Below, one piece after another: positions 17,139-26,220 of a stretch of DNA of 64,000 bases. How positions within the stretch are numbered: the stretch's first letter is position 1; each line of letters starts with the position of its first letter. The translations under genes and the position numbers were made by a program. Origin of the DNA: Massilia sp. 9096 (GTDB taxonomy: Bacteria; Pseudomonadota; Gammaproteobacteria; Burkholderiales; Burkholderiaceae_D); assembly GCF_000745265.1 (NCBI RefSeq), contig NZ_JQNN01000001.1, positions 1,612,001 through 1,676,000 on the forward strand, read 5' to 3'. The notes under the pieces were generated by a model. The model saw nothing but the letters and a program-made list of their open reading frames with translations. It was not told the DNA's origin and made no database searches.

Positions 17139-18933
17139 GCTGCTGCTCAACGCCCTGGTCTACCTCGGCGCCGCGGTGCTGGTGGTGCCGTTCGCCAAGC
17201 GGCTCGGCATGGGCACCGTGCTCGGCTACCTAGTGGCCGGCATCCTGATCGGCCCCTACGGCTTCAAGCTGATCGGTGGAGTCGAGGATACCTACAACTT
17301 CGCCGAATTCGGCGTGGTGCTGCTGCTGTTCCTGATCGGCCTGGAGCTCGACCCCGATCGCCTGTGGGCGCTGCGCCGCCCGATCTTCGGCTGGGGCGGG
17401 GCCCAGGTGGTCGGCGTGGCGGCGGTGCTGTGGGCGGCCGCGCTGGCGGTCGGCATCGACTGGAAGGTCGGCCTGATCGCCGGGCTCGGGCTGTCGATGT
17501 CCTCGACCGCGATCGCGCTCGCCTCGCTGCAGGAGCGCAACCTGATGCCGACCCCGGCCGGCCAGGCCGGCTTCGCGATCCTGCTGTTCCAGGACATGGC
17601 GGCGATCCCGATGATCGCCATCGTGCCGCTGCTGGGGGTGGCCGACCATGCCAGTGCGGGCAACCCGTGGCTGGCCGGCGCCAAGATCGTCGCCGTACTG
17701 GCCGGGCTGGTGCTGGCCGGACGCTTCGTGCTCAACCCGCTGCTGCGCGTCATCGCCCGGACCGACACGCGCGAGATCTTCACCGCGTTCGCGCTGCTGC
17801 TGGTGATCGCGATCGCCCTCCTGATGCAGTGGATCGGCCTGTCCATGGCGCTCGGCGCCTTCATCGCCGGCGTGCTGCTGGCCGATTCCGAATACCGCCA
17901 CGCGCTCGAGACCGACCTCGAGCCGTTCAAGGGCCTGTTGCTCGGGCTGTTCTTCATCGCGGTCGGCATGTCGGTCGATTTTTCCGTATTCCTGGCCAAT
18001 CCGCTGCTGATCCTGGGCCTGGTCGCCGGCTTCCAGGTGCTCAAGATCGGCGTGCTGTACGCCTTGTCGCGCGGCCTGAACATGGCGCGCGGTCAGCACC
18101 TGCAGTTCGCGCTGCTGCTGTCGCAGGGCGGCGAATTCGCCTTCGTGGTGTTCGGCGCCGCCGCCACCGCGCGCGTGTTCTCGCCGCAGGTGGCGGCGAT
18201 CCTGGTGGTCGTGGTCGCGCTGTCGATGGTGGTCACGCCACTGGTGATGATGGCCTACGACCGCATCGCGGCCAGGCGCGAACGAGACGGCAGCCAACCC
18301 GAACCGGACGCGATCGAGCCGAACGAAGACCACGTGATCATCGCCGGCTTCGGGCGCTTCGGCCAGATCGTCGGCCGTTACCTGAATTCGAACGGCGTGC
18401 GTCTGACCGTGCTCGACCACGATCCCGACCAGGTCGAGGTGCTGCGCCGCTTCGGCTTCAAGGTGTTCTACGGCGACGCCACCCGCGCCGACCTGCTGCG
18501 CGCCGCCGGCGCCGACAAGGCGCGCGCCTTCGTGCTGGCGATCGACAACATCGAGGACAGCCTGAAGCTGGCGGATTTCTTGCGCCAGGACTTCCCCAAG
18601 CTGCCGATTTTCGCGCGCGCGCGCAACGTCACCCACTATTACCAGCTGCTCGACCGGGGCGTGCAGGTGATCGAGCGCGAGACCTTCGAGTCGGCGCTGC
18701 GGCTGGGGCGCGGCGTGATGAGCGCCGGCCTGGGCCACAGCGCCTTCCGCGCGCGCCAGTCGGCCCAGCGCTTCCGCCGCGCCAACCTCGGGCTGATCAT
18801 GCAGCTCTACCCCTACTACAAGGACCGGGACACCTTCGTCTCGATGTCGCGGCGCGGTCGCGAGCAGCTGCAGGAACAGATCGCGCGCGAGCGCGAGGCC
18901 GGCGACGGCGAGGAAGCGCGAGATTGGGACTGA
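17128..18933 (+). CDS. glutathione-regulated potassium-efflux antiporter, KefB/KefC type
   Basis: A 601-residue CPA2 antiporter. About 12-13 hydrophobic segments fill residues 5-385, with GVVLLLFLIGLELDPDRLW and the ion-path region GFAILLFQDMAAIPMIAIVPLLG characteristic of Kef proteins. A C-terminal RCK/TrkA-N domain starts near residue 398 (DHVIIAGFGRFGQIVGRYL), with acidic LDHDPDQVE and YGDATRADLL. It exchanges K+ for H+ under electrophilic stress, gated by glutathione adducts. The ATG at 17128 follows GAGGGAAAC and overlaps the KefF-like gene, so the two are coupled. KefB and KefC cannot be told apart by eye. Confidence 0.9.
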   Translation: MEDKLLLNALVYLGAAVLVVPFAKRLGMGTVLGYLVAGILIGPYGFKLIGGVEDTYNFAEFGVVLLLFLIGLELDPDRLWALRRPIFGWGGAQVVGVAAVLWAAALAVGIDWKVGLIAGLGLSMSSTAIALASLQERNLMPTPAGQAGFAILLFQDMAAIPMIAIVPLLGVADHASAGNPWLAGAKIVAVLAGLVLAGRFVLNPLLRVIARTDTREIFTAFALLLVIAIALLMQWIGLSMALGAFIAGVLLADSEYRHALETDLEPFKGLLLGLFFIAVGMSVDFSVFLANPLLILGLVAGFQVLKIGVLYALSRGLNMARGQHLQFALLLSQGGEFAFVVFGAAATARVFSPQVAAILVVVVALSMVVTPLVMMAYDRIAARRERDGSQPEPDAIEPNEDHVIIAGFGRFGQIVGRYLNSNGVRLTVLDHDPDQVEVLRRFGFKVFYGDATRADLLRAAGADKARAFVLAIDNIEDSLKLADFLRQDFPKLPIFARARNVTHYYQLLDRGVQVIERETFESALRLGRGVMSAGLGHSAFRARQSAQRFRRANLGLIMQLYPYYKDRDTFVSMSRRGREQLQEQIAREREAGDGEEARDWD

Positions 18934-19109
18934 GCCGCGCCGCCGGCTGGACGGGTCGGCGCAGGTGTACGGGCCGGCCGCATAAAACGACTTGAATGCG
19001 TGATCGATGATCGTTGGCGCTCGGCACGGCCCGCGCCCGGTCGCCTGGTCTTTACTGTTGTCGGGTTATCACGTACCCTTCGGCAATTCGACCGCCACTC
19101 ACGACCGAC

Positions 19110-20924
19110 ATGAAAAGAGCCCTCCTCGCCACCGCCTTCACCTTGACCCTCGGCGCCGCCCATGCCGACGTCGGCTACCAGCTGCGCATCACGGACGCCG
19201 CCCATCACCTGGCCGAGGTCAGCGCGACCTTCCCCGCCGCCGCCGGCACGACGCTGGACGTGCAGATGCCGAACTGGCGCACCGGGCGCTACCAGATGCT
19301 CAACCTGGCCAATGGCGTACGCCAGTTCAAGGCGGTCAACCAGGACGGCCAGGCGCTGCCGGTGACGAAGCTCGACAAGGGCACCTGGCGCGTCCAGACC
19401 CATGCGGGCGACCGGGTCACGGTCAGCTACGAGCTGTACGCAAACGTGCTGGGCGAGCGCACCCGCCACATCGACGACACCCACGCCTACCTCGACGCGT
19501 CCGGCGTGTTCGTCTACACCGATGCCGCGCGCGCCCAGCCGGTCACGGTCAAGCTGGACGTGCCGGCCGGCTGGCAGTCGCGCTCCGGCATGGACAGCGG
19601 CAACTGCGCGCACTGCTTCGTCGCGCCGAACTACGACGTGTTGATCGACTCGCCGATCGAGACCGGCATCCACGAATTCCACACCAGCCAGGTCGACGGC
19701 AAGCAGATCGACGTGGCGATCTGGGGCCGCGGCAACTACGACAGCAAGCAGATGGTGCAGGACCTCGGCAAGATCGTCGCCCAGGCCGGCAAGCTGTTCG
19801 GCGGCAAGTACCCGTTCCAGCAGCGCTACCTGTTCATCGTGCACGCGACCGACGGCGCCGGCGGCGCAACCGAACACATCAACTCCACCGTGATCCAGGT
19901 CCCGCGCTGGCGCTTCCACGAGCACAAGGATTACCTGCGCTTCCTGAACACCGCCGCGCACGAGTTCTTCCACACCTGGAACGTCAAGGCCTATCGCCCC
20001 AAGGAGATGGTGCCCTACCGCTTCCAGGTCGAGAACTACAACCCGCTGCTGTGGATGGCCGAGGGCAATACCTCCTACTTTGCCGAACTGATCACGCTGC
20101 GCGCCGGCCTGGAAAAGCGCGATGAATTCCTCGAGAACACCGCCAAGGCGCTCGACGACTACCGCCACACGCCGGGGCGCTTCCAGCAAAGCGCGAGCGA
20201 ATCGAGCTTCGACGAGTGGATCGCCGGCGGCGATCCCGACCGCGCGCGCAACGCCTCGGTCAACATCTACGGCAAAGGGCAGATGCTCGGCCTGGCGATG
20301 GACTTGACGCTGCGCCAGCAGACCCACGGCGCCAAGGGCCTGGAAGACGTGCACCGCATCCTGTACGCCCAGCATTCGGTGGCGCAAGGCGGCTACGACC
20401 CGGCCGATATCCGCGCCGCGCTGAAACAGGTCAGCGGCCAGGACTGGAGCGGCTGGTGGGCGCAGTACGTCGACGGCACCGCCGAGATTCCGTTCGACGC
20501 CCTGCTCGCGGACGCAGGACTGCAGGCGCTGGTCGACGTGCCGAAGGACGCCGACGACAAGCAGGAATGGTGGGCCGGCTGGCGTGTGCGCGAGGGCAGC
20601 GACCCGGCGCTCGTGACCGAGGTCGAACGCGACAGCCCGGCGTGGAAGGCCGGCATCGTCCCGGGCGACACGCTGCTGGCAGTGAACGGCATCCGCGTCT
20701 CGGCCAAGGATTTGTCCGATCGCATGTCCTTCATCGGCAATGCGCCGTTCAAAGTGCACCTGTTTCGCCGCGACGAACTGATGGAGCTGCCGGTCACGCC
20801 GATCCAGCAGCCGAAAGGCAAGTTCAAGCTGAAAGCGTCGGACAAGCCCGGCGCGGCGCAAAAGACGGTGAATGCCGCCTGGCTGGGGCTGCCGTGGCCG
20901 AAGGACGAACCGGCCAAGAAGTGA
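19110..20924 (+). CDS. M61 family (glycyl aminopeptidase-like) metallopeptidase, exported
   Basis: A 604-residue peptidase with a signal peptide (MKRALLATAFTLTLGAAHA). The N-terminal beta domain runs to about residue 190. The zinc motif is H284-E-F-F-H288 in AAHEFFHTWNVKAYRP, with the third ligand in WMAEGNTSYFAEL. A PDZ domain lies near residues 500-570 (SPAWKAGIVPGDTLLAVNGI). This domain order is typical of M61 peptidases. The location would be periplasm. I use the ATG at 19110 because the signal peptide starts there. It converges on a GH43 gene with a hairpin in between. Confidence 0.9.
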   Translation: MKRALLATAFTLTLGAAHADVGYQLRITDAAHHLAEVSATFPAAAGTTLDVQMPNWRTGRYQMLNLANGVRQFKAVNQDGQALPVTKLDKGTWRVQTHAGDRVTVSYELYANVLGERTRHIDDTHAYLDASGVFVYTDAARAQPVTVKLDVPAGWQSRSGMDSGNCAHCFVAPNYDVLIDSPIETGIHEFHTSQVDGKQIDVAIWGRGNYDSKQMVQDLGKIVAQAGKLFGGKYPFQQRYLFIVHATDGAGGATEHINSTVIQVPRWRFHEHKDYLRFLNTAAHEFFHTWNVKAYRPKEMVPYRFQVENYNPLLWMAEGNTSYFAELITLRAGLEKRDEFLENTAKALDDYRHTPGRFQQSASESSFDEWIAGGDPDRARNASVNIYGKGQMLGLAMDLTLRQQTHGAKGLEDVHRILYAQHSVAQGGYDPADIRAALKQVSGQDWSGWWAQYVDGTAEIPFDALLADAGLQALVDVPKDADDKQEWWAGWRVREGSDPALVTEVERDSPAWKAGIVPGDTLLAVNGIRVSAKDLSDRMSFIGNAPFKVHLFRRDELMELPVTPIQQPKGKFKLKASDKPGAAQKTVNAAWLGLPWPKDEPAKK

Positions 20925-20929
20925 TCACC

Positions 20930-20952
20930 CATGGGCGCGCACCGCGCCCATG
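20930..20952. terminator. hairpin between convergent M61 peptidase and GH43 genes
   Basis: CATGGGCGCG-CAC-CGCGCCCATG is a perfect 10-bp stem with a 3-nt loop in the 35-bp gap between two converging genes. No T-run follows on either side, so intrinsic termination would be weak; it may simply block or stabilise both 3' ends. Confidence 0.5.
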
Positions 20953-20959
20953 ATCCGAT

Positions 20960-21937
20960 TCAGCCCGCAGTGGGCGCCGCGGAGGGTGCCGCTTCCTCGC
21001 TCCAGGTCGGCCCCACCGTCACCGGCCGCGCGCCGATCCAGTCCATCTTGTCGATGCACATGCGGCGCGTGGTGTGCTCGGGGTCCCAGGCGTGGTACAC
21101 GATCCAGGTCTCCTTGCCGTCCGGCGAGACCGTGAACGAGTTGTGCCCCGGGCCGACCAATTGGCCCGAGCTTGGGGTGCGCATCAGCAGCGCCTCGTGG
21201 CCGCCCTCCGGCCTGCGGTACGGCCCCATCGGATGGGTGGCGACGACGTAGCTGACGCCGTAATTCTCGCGCTCCCAGGCCCCGCCGCTGTAGAAGCAGT
21301 AGTACTTGCCGTCGTGGATCTGCACCGCCGCGCCCTCGACCGTGTGCCAGTCGTAGACCTTGCCGTACATCGGCCGGCCCTTGCGGAACACGTGCCAGTC
21401 GTGGTGCGGCCGCACCACCGTGAGCGGCTGGCCGGCCAGCGTGGTCATATCGACCAGCTTGTCGACCACGATGCCGGTGCCGATGCGGTGGTCGTCCGAC
21501 AGCTCGAGGAAATCGACGCAGTAGAACAGGTACCACTGGCCGTCGGCGTCGCGGAAGGGATGGGCGTCGATCGAGAACGGCTGGTCCGGCACCAGGATCT
21601 TGCCGGCGTCGACGAACGGGCCTTCCGGGCGTTCGGCGACCGCCACGCGCAGCTTCTGATCGACGCCTTCGGGCGCCGAGCCGGACGAAAAATACATGTA
21701 GAAGCGGCCCTCGTGGAACGCCACCTCCGGCGCCCAGTAGTATTCGTGGCCGTTGTCGTCGAGCGCATGGCCGGCCGGTTCCCAGCTGACCAGATCGGTC
21801 GAGCGCAGCACCGGGATCTGGCGCCCGTCCGCCCCGCCCGGCGCCGTGCCGTAGGCGTAGTAGACGCCCTCGTGTTTCAGCACGAACGGGTCGGCCATGG
21901 TGTCCGGATAGACCGGGTTCTGATACGTCTTGTTCAT
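20960..21937 (-). CDS. glycoside hydrolase family 43 protein (cytoplasmic)
   Basis: A 325-residue five-bladed beta-propeller enzyme of GH43 (beta-xylosidase/arabinofuranosidase type). The three catalytic carboxylates are visible: Asp16 in TMADPFVLKHEG, the pKa-modulating Asp in SIDAHPFRDADG and the acid Glu in TVEGAAVQIHDGKYY. No signal peptide is present, so it should act on imported oligosaccharides. It lies downstream of the TonB receptor gene on the same strand, separated by an intrinsic terminator that ends 13 nt before this ATG; AAGGA serves as ribosome site. The exact substrate cannot be read from the sequence. Confidence 0.9.
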   Translation of the reverse strand: MNKTYQNPVYPDTMADPFVLKHEGVYYAYGTAPGGADGRQIPVLRSTDLVSWEPAGHALDDNGHEYYWAPEVAFHEGRFYMYFSSGSAPEGVDQKLRVAVAERPEGPFVDAGKILVPDQPFSIDAHPFRDADGQWYLFYCVDFLELSDDHRIGTGIVVDKLVDMTTLAGQPLTVVRPHHDWHVFRKGRPMYGKVYDWHTVEGAAVQIHDGKYYCFYSGGAWERENYGVSYVVATHPMGPYRRPEGGHEALLMRTPSSGQLVGPGHNSFTVSPDGKETWIVYHAWDPEHTTRRMCIDKMDWIGARPVTVGPTWSEEAAPSAAPTAG

Positions 21938-21950
21938 CGATGTCCTTGTG

Positions 21951-22005
21951 AAAAACCTCGCACGCGCGCGTGATGTGGAGGCATGATGCGCGCGCAGGTG
22001 CGAGG
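21951..22005 (-). terminator. intrinsic terminator/attenuator between TonB receptor and GH43
   Basis: On the minus strand CCTCGCAC plus CGCGCG pairs with CGCGCG plus GTGCGAGG (two bulged bases), giving a stem of about 14-15 bp, directly followed by TTTTT. It lies 22 bp after the receptor stop and ends only 13 nt before the GH43 start. It should terminate most receptor transcripts and let GH43 be expressed by read-through or from a promoter inside the gap. Confidence 0.75.
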
Positions 22006-22026
22006 CGATACTAGATCATTACACCC

Positions 22027-24870
22027 TTACAGGGAGAAGCGCAGTCCCAGGCCATAAGTCGTGGGGTTGTAGCGCACGTCGCGCGGTTCGTACGGGCCCA
22101 GTTCGCTCTCGAACTTCTGGTGCGTCAGGTTGATCGCATCGAGCTGCAGCGAGATCTTCGGCGTGATCGCATACGAGACGCTGAGGTCGACGAAGGTGGT
22201 CGCCTTGACCGTGCGGTCCTGGCCGAAGCGCGGCTCGGCGATCTGCTCGACGTAGTCGCCGCGGTGGGTCGCGGTCAGGCGCCCGGTGATGCCGTTGCCC
22301 TCGTACAGCAGCGCGAAGTTGTAGTTCTGCTTGGCGACGTTGGTCAGCGCCGTCGTCATGTAGGTGTTGCTGGTCGGGCTGGTGAGGGTCTGGTTCTCGC
22401 CATCGATCCAGGTGTAGTTGAACTGCGCGCCGAAATTGCTCCACGGTCCCGGCAGGAAGTCGAAGAACTTCTGGATGCCGAGCTCGGCGCCTTTGAGCCT
22501 GCCCGAGCCCGAGTTCTGCGGGCGCGTCACGCGGTAGCTCTGGCCGTCGATGGTTTCGGTCGTCTCCATGTTTTGCAGGTAGCCGTCGATGTTGCGGTTG
22601 AACAGCGCGATCTGGGCGTAGCCGTTCTTGGGGAAGTAGTACTCGAGCGTGGCGTCGATGTTCTTCGAGCTGGTCGGGCGCAGGTCGGCATTGCCGGCCG
22701 AGCCGGTGCCGGGCGCGTTGACCGTCGCCGGCGACAGCGACAGCGCCGGGTTCAGCGACGCGAAGTCCGGGCGGGTGATGGTCTTGCCGGCCGAGAGGTG
22801 CGACTGCAGGCGCTCGGTCCAGCCGAAGATCAGCGAGGCGCTCGGCAGCACGTTGTTTTCCGACGACGAGGTGTCGATCGGGCTGATCACGTCGCCGATG
22901 CGGCTGTTGCCGCGCAGCGTGCGGTTGACGTGCACGTAGCGCACGCCGGCGGTGCCGGACACGTCGACGCTGCTGACCTGGGTCTTGAAGCGCGCCGCCA
23001 GGTACAGCGTGTTGGTCTGCTCGGACTCTTCGAAGGCGCGGGTCGGGTCTTCCGGCAGGCGGCCCAGTGGCGCGCCGTACAGGGCGCGCACGGTGTCGGC
23101 CTGGTCGATCAGGTAGTCGCGCGACGGCGTGACCCACGGGCCGCCGAGGCGGTCCAGGCCCGGCACCAGGGTATCGAACGACGAGCCGAACGCCGCCGTC
23201 GGGCTCGGTCGCGTGCCGGCGAAATCGTTGTTGCCCTGGGCGCTGTGGGCGCTGGCGCGGTGCTGCGAGAAGCGCAGGCCGGCATCGATGCCCTCGAAGA
23301 AGCCGTCGCCGAGGCGGTACGACGTGTCGCCGCGCCACTGCACCTGCTCGCCCTTGGTGACGGTCCAGTTCTGCGACAGGCCGCGCAGCACGAACTGGTT
23401 CGGGTCGCGCAGCGGCGCGGCGCTGGTCGGCGTGGTGACGCTGTTGTAGCCGCCATGGCCGTCGGCGCCATAGGTGTAGATGTCGGCGCTGGCGCCCGGC
23501 ACCTGCTGGTCGACGATCACGGTGTCGTTCACGAACGTCGACTTGACCCAGGCCAGGTTCGAGCTGGCCTTCCAGCGGCCTTCACGGTAGTTCAGGCCCT
23601 GGCTCAGGAAGTGGGTGACCGTGTGCTCCTTTTGCGCCTGGGTGCTGGTCGCGACGTAGGGATCCCAGTCGTAGGGCCCGCCGAACTGCGCGGCCGGATG
23701 GTTGGCCGACAGGATCGGGCAGATCACCCCTTCCGGCGTATTGCAGTAGCTGCCGGTCGGCGCCAGCTTGACGTTGTTGATGGTCGGCGTCCAGGTCGAG
23801 TTGGCGATCATGTAGTCGACCGCGTTGCGCCCGCGGTAGCCGGTGCCGAGGTACTGGACGTCGGCCACCAGGGTCGGATTGACCTTCCACTGGAAGGCGC
23901 CGTGCAGGCTGCCGCGGTCGCGGTCGCCGGCGTTGTAGATGCCGCCGACGTTGGGGAATTCGCCCAGCACGTCGCCCGGGTTGAGCGGCCCCACCGGCGT
24001 GTTCAGGTTGCGCAGGCCGACGCCGGTGTTCGGGTTGACCGAATACACGTTGGTGGGACGGTCGTCCCACTGCACCGGATAGCCCCAGTGCTCGCGGTTG
24101 AAGGCGACGTCGACCAGCGCGCCGATCTCGCCGTAGCTGGTGTTCCAGCGGTTGCTGAGCGAGAAGCCGCCGCCCGGGTTGTTCTTGTCGTCGGTGGCGG
24201 ACGAGCCGTTGACGGTCTGGCGCCGGTCTTCGACGAAGCCCGAGGCGTTGAAGCCTTTCAGGTCGAACGGCATGCGCAGGCGCACGTCGACGCCGCCGGC
24301 GATGCCGCCTTCGAGCTGGTTCGGGGTGGCGGTCTTGTACACGTCCAGGCCGCCGATCGACTGGACCGGCAAGTCCTGGTAGGACAGGCGCCGGCCGTTG
24401 CCGGTGAAGTACTCCATGCCGTTGAGCGTGGTGACCACGTCCGGCAGGCCGCGGATGATGACCGAACTGGTCTCGCCGCGGTCGCGCTGGACCTGCACGC
24501 CGGCGATGCGCTGCAGCGCGTCGCCAGCGGCGCGGTCGGGGAACTTGCCGATGTCTTCGGCGTTGATCGAATCGACCACCTGCATCGAGTTGCGCTTGAT
24601 CGCCTCGGCGCTGCGGATGCTGCTGCGCAGGCCGGTGACGGTGATTTGTTGAATCTGGCCGGGCTGGGTCGGGGCCGCCGGGCTGACGGCGGCGTTCGCG
24701 GCCTCGGCGTCGGCGTTGGCGCGTGCGTTCTGGCTTTCGTTGGCGCCGGCCCCGGCGCCGCGATCGGATGCCTGGGCCGCGCCGCCGTTGGCGTCCTGGG
24801 CGAACGCCGGCGCTTGCGCGCACAGGATCACGATCGCGGCGCATACCGGACGCAGGTGGATGGTTCTCAT
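22027..24870 (-). CDS. TonB-dependent receptor (outer membrane oligosaccharide importer)
   Basis: A 947-residue receptor with a signal peptide (residues 1-24, ending AQAPAFAQ). The plug domain begins around residue 75: ITVTGLRSSIRSAEAIKRNS, then INAEDIGKFPDRAAGDALQRIAG and VIIRGLPDVVTTLNG. A 22-strand barrel follows, ending GLGLRFSL. The form 'SI-x-A-x-x-K-R...EDIGKFPD' is the carbohydrate-associated (CirA/oar-like) receptor type seen beside glycoside hydrolases. AGGAGACC stands before the ATG at 24870. Neighbours are a LacI regulator (upstream, same strand) and GH43 (downstream), so it probably imports the oligosaccharide cut by GH43. No substrate-specific residue can be read. Confidence 0.92.
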   Translation of the reverse strand: MRTIHLRPVCAAIVILCAQAPAFAQDANGGAAQASDRGAGAGANESQNARANADAEAANAAVSPAAPTQPGQIQQITVTGLRSSIRSAEAIKRNSMQVVDSINAEDIGKFPDRAAGDALQRIAGVQVQRDRGETSSVIIRGLPDVVTTLNGMEYFTGNGRRLSYQDLPVQSIGGLDVYKTATPNQLEGGIAGGVDVRLRMPFDLKGFNASGFVEDRRQTVNGSSATDDKNNPGGGFSLSNRWNTSYGEIGALVDVAFNREHWGYPVQWDDRPTNVYSVNPNTGVGLRNLNTPVGPLNPGDVLGEFPNVGGIYNAGDRDRGSLHGAFQWKVNPTLVADVQYLGTGYRGRNAVDYMIANSTWTPTINNVKLAPTGSYCNTPEGVICPILSANHPAAQFGGPYDWDPYVATSTQAQKEHTVTHFLSQGLNYREGRWKASSNLAWVKSTFVNDTVIVDQQVPGASADIYTYGADGHGGYNSVTTPTSAAPLRDPNQFVLRGLSQNWTVTKGEQVQWRGDTSYRLGDGFFEGIDAGLRFSQHRASAHSAQGNNDFAGTRPSPTAAFGSSFDTLVPGLDRLGGPWVTPSRDYLIDQADTVRALYGAPLGRLPEDPTRAFEESEQTNTLYLAARFKTQVSSVDVSGTAGVRYVHVNRTLRGNSRIGDVISPIDTSSSENNVLPSASLIFGWTERLQSHLSAGKTITRPDFASLNPALSLSPATVNAPGTGSAGNADLRPTSSKNIDATLEYYFPKNGYAQIALFNRNIDGYLQNMETTETIDGQSYRVTRPQNSGSGRLKGAELGIQKFFDFLPGPWSNFGAQFNYTWIDGENQTLTSPTSNTYMTTALTNVAKQNYNFALLYEGNGITGRLTATHRGDYVEQIAEPRFGQDRTVKATTFVDLSVSYAITPKISLQLDAINLTHQKFESELGPYEPRDVRYNPTTYGLGLRFSL

Positions 24871-25000
24871 GCTGGTCTCCTGATGTGGTTGCCGGCTGCC
24901 CGGCAATATTAGTAATAATTTTTATCAGGATGCTAAAGGGAACCCGGCCGGGACGGCGCGCACTTGAGCCTGTTTGTATCGGAAAGACAACAGACCCGTT

Positions 25001-26134
25001 TTACAATCGTATGCGCGGCGGCGCGACGGAGTCCCGTGTGACCAGCGGGCAGTCCATTTCGAGATGAACGATGTCGGGCTGGCGCCCGTGCGCGTCGGCA
25101 TGGCTGCCGCGCGCGCGGCCGATCAGCGTCTCCGCGGCCCAGCGGCCCATGTCGTAGTTCGGCAGCAGCACGGTGCTCAAAGGAGGATGCGTGTAGCGCG
25201 CGACGTCCTGGTCGTCGTAGCCGACGATCGACAGGTCGCGCGGCACGCTCAGCTTGCGCTCGCGCGCCGCGTCGAGCGCCCCGATCGCCATCAGGTCGTT
25301 GGCGCAGAACAGCGCGGTGGGCGCATCGGGCAGCGCCAGCAGGTCGAGCGCCAGGCGGTAGCCGTCGCTGACCTGCCAGTCGCCTTCGCGCACCAGCGCC
25401 GCGTCGAAGGCGATGCCGGCGCTCGCGAGCGCTTCGCGGTAGCCCTTCAGGCGCAGGCCGGCCGCTTCCAGCCAGCCTTCGCCGTTGATGAAGCCGATGC
25501 GCCGGTGGCCGGTCGCGATCAGGTGCAGCGTCGCCGCGTAGCCGCCGGCCAGTTCGTCGGGCACCACCGAAGGATGGCGGCCGCCATGGCCTGCGCCATG
25601 CGCTGGGCCATGCGCTGCGCCGTGGGCACGCTCGTGGCCGCGTTCGTGACAATTCAGCAGCACGGTCGGCAGCGCCGCCCGCGTCAGGACCGGCGGCAGG
25701 CGCGCCGCGCGCGTGAAGATGGTCGCGTAGATCACGCCCAGCAGCGCCGGGTGGTCGAGCATGCGCGCCAGCGTCGCCGCCTCCAGCTCGGGATCGCTGC
25801 GGGTGGCAAATACCGCGACAAGGCAATCCTGGTCCCAGGCCGCGTCCTTGGCGCCGTCGATGGTCTGCATCGCGTGCGGGCTGGTGGTCAGTTCGTCGGT
25901 CAGGTACAGGATCAGGTTGCGGCTCTCGCGCGCCGCGTGCGCGTGGCGCTCGAGCGGGTAGCCGAGCTCGCGCGCGATGCGCAGCACCGCCTCGCGCGTC
26001 GCCCTGGACACCTTGGCCCCGCTCATGTGATTGATCACCAGCGACACCGTCGACTGCGACACGCCGGCCAGCTTGGCGATGTCGGTCATGGTGGCGCGGC
26101 GCGGGCGGGTCGGCTTGCTCGTCTGCTCACTCAT
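25001..26134 (-). CDS. LacI family transcriptional regulator with His-rich insert
   Basis: A 377-residue regulator. The N-terminal HTH is MTDIAKLAGVSQSTVSLVINH with the hinge helix region ATREAVLRIARELGY, then the periplasmic-binding-protein-like effector domain (FCANDLMAIGALDAAR, DLSIVGYDDQDVARYTHPPLSTV). Unusually, a run of seven His at exact 4-residue spacing (163, 167, 171, 175, 179, 183, 187) lies where related proteins have a short loop before PSVVPDELAGGYAAT, making the protein about 25-35 residues longer than normal. Placed directly upstream of the TonB receptor, it probably regulates that receptor and GH43. No operator could be identified with confidence. Confidence 0.92.
   Translation of the reverse strand: MSEQTSKPTRPRRATMTDIAKLAGVSQSTVSLVINHMSGAKVSRATREAVLRIARELGYPLERHAHAARESRNLILYLTDELTTSPHAMQTIDGAKDAAWDQDCLVAVFATRSDPELEAATLARMLDHPALLGVIYATIFTRAARLPPVLTRAALPTVLLNCHERGHERAHGAAHGPAHGAGHGGRHPSVVPDELAGGYAATLHLIATGHRRIGFINGEGWLEAAGLRLKGYREALASAGIAFDAALVREGDWQVSDGYRLALDLLALPDAPTALFCANDLMAIGALDAARERKLSVPRDLSIVGYDDQDVARYTHPPLSTVLLPNYDMGRWAAETLIGRARGSHADAHGRQPDIVHLEMDCPLVTRDSVAPPRIRL
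25583..25654. repeat. 12-bp tandem repeat encoding HxxxHxxxH
   Basis: Units of 12 bp (consensus GCCATGCGCTGC on the plus strand) are repeated about five to six times, the copies at 25595-25606 and 25607-25618 differing by one base and the outer ones more degenerate. In the minus-strand LacI gene each unit encodes His plus three residues. The period keeps the frame, so replication slippage can lengthen or shorten the insert without breaking the gene. Confidence 0.8.
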
Positions 26135-26220
26135 GCGCTCAACATTATCAGATTTTGGCGCACGGCGGCCGTGCTATGATCGACGCCTGCACCGCCCGCT
26201 CCATATCCACTTTCTCATCC

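Noticed and set aside
24871..25000. A LacI operator in the AT-rich stretch before the TonB receptor at 24870
   Set aside because: No convincing palindrome related to LacI-family sites was found there; calling one would be guesswork.
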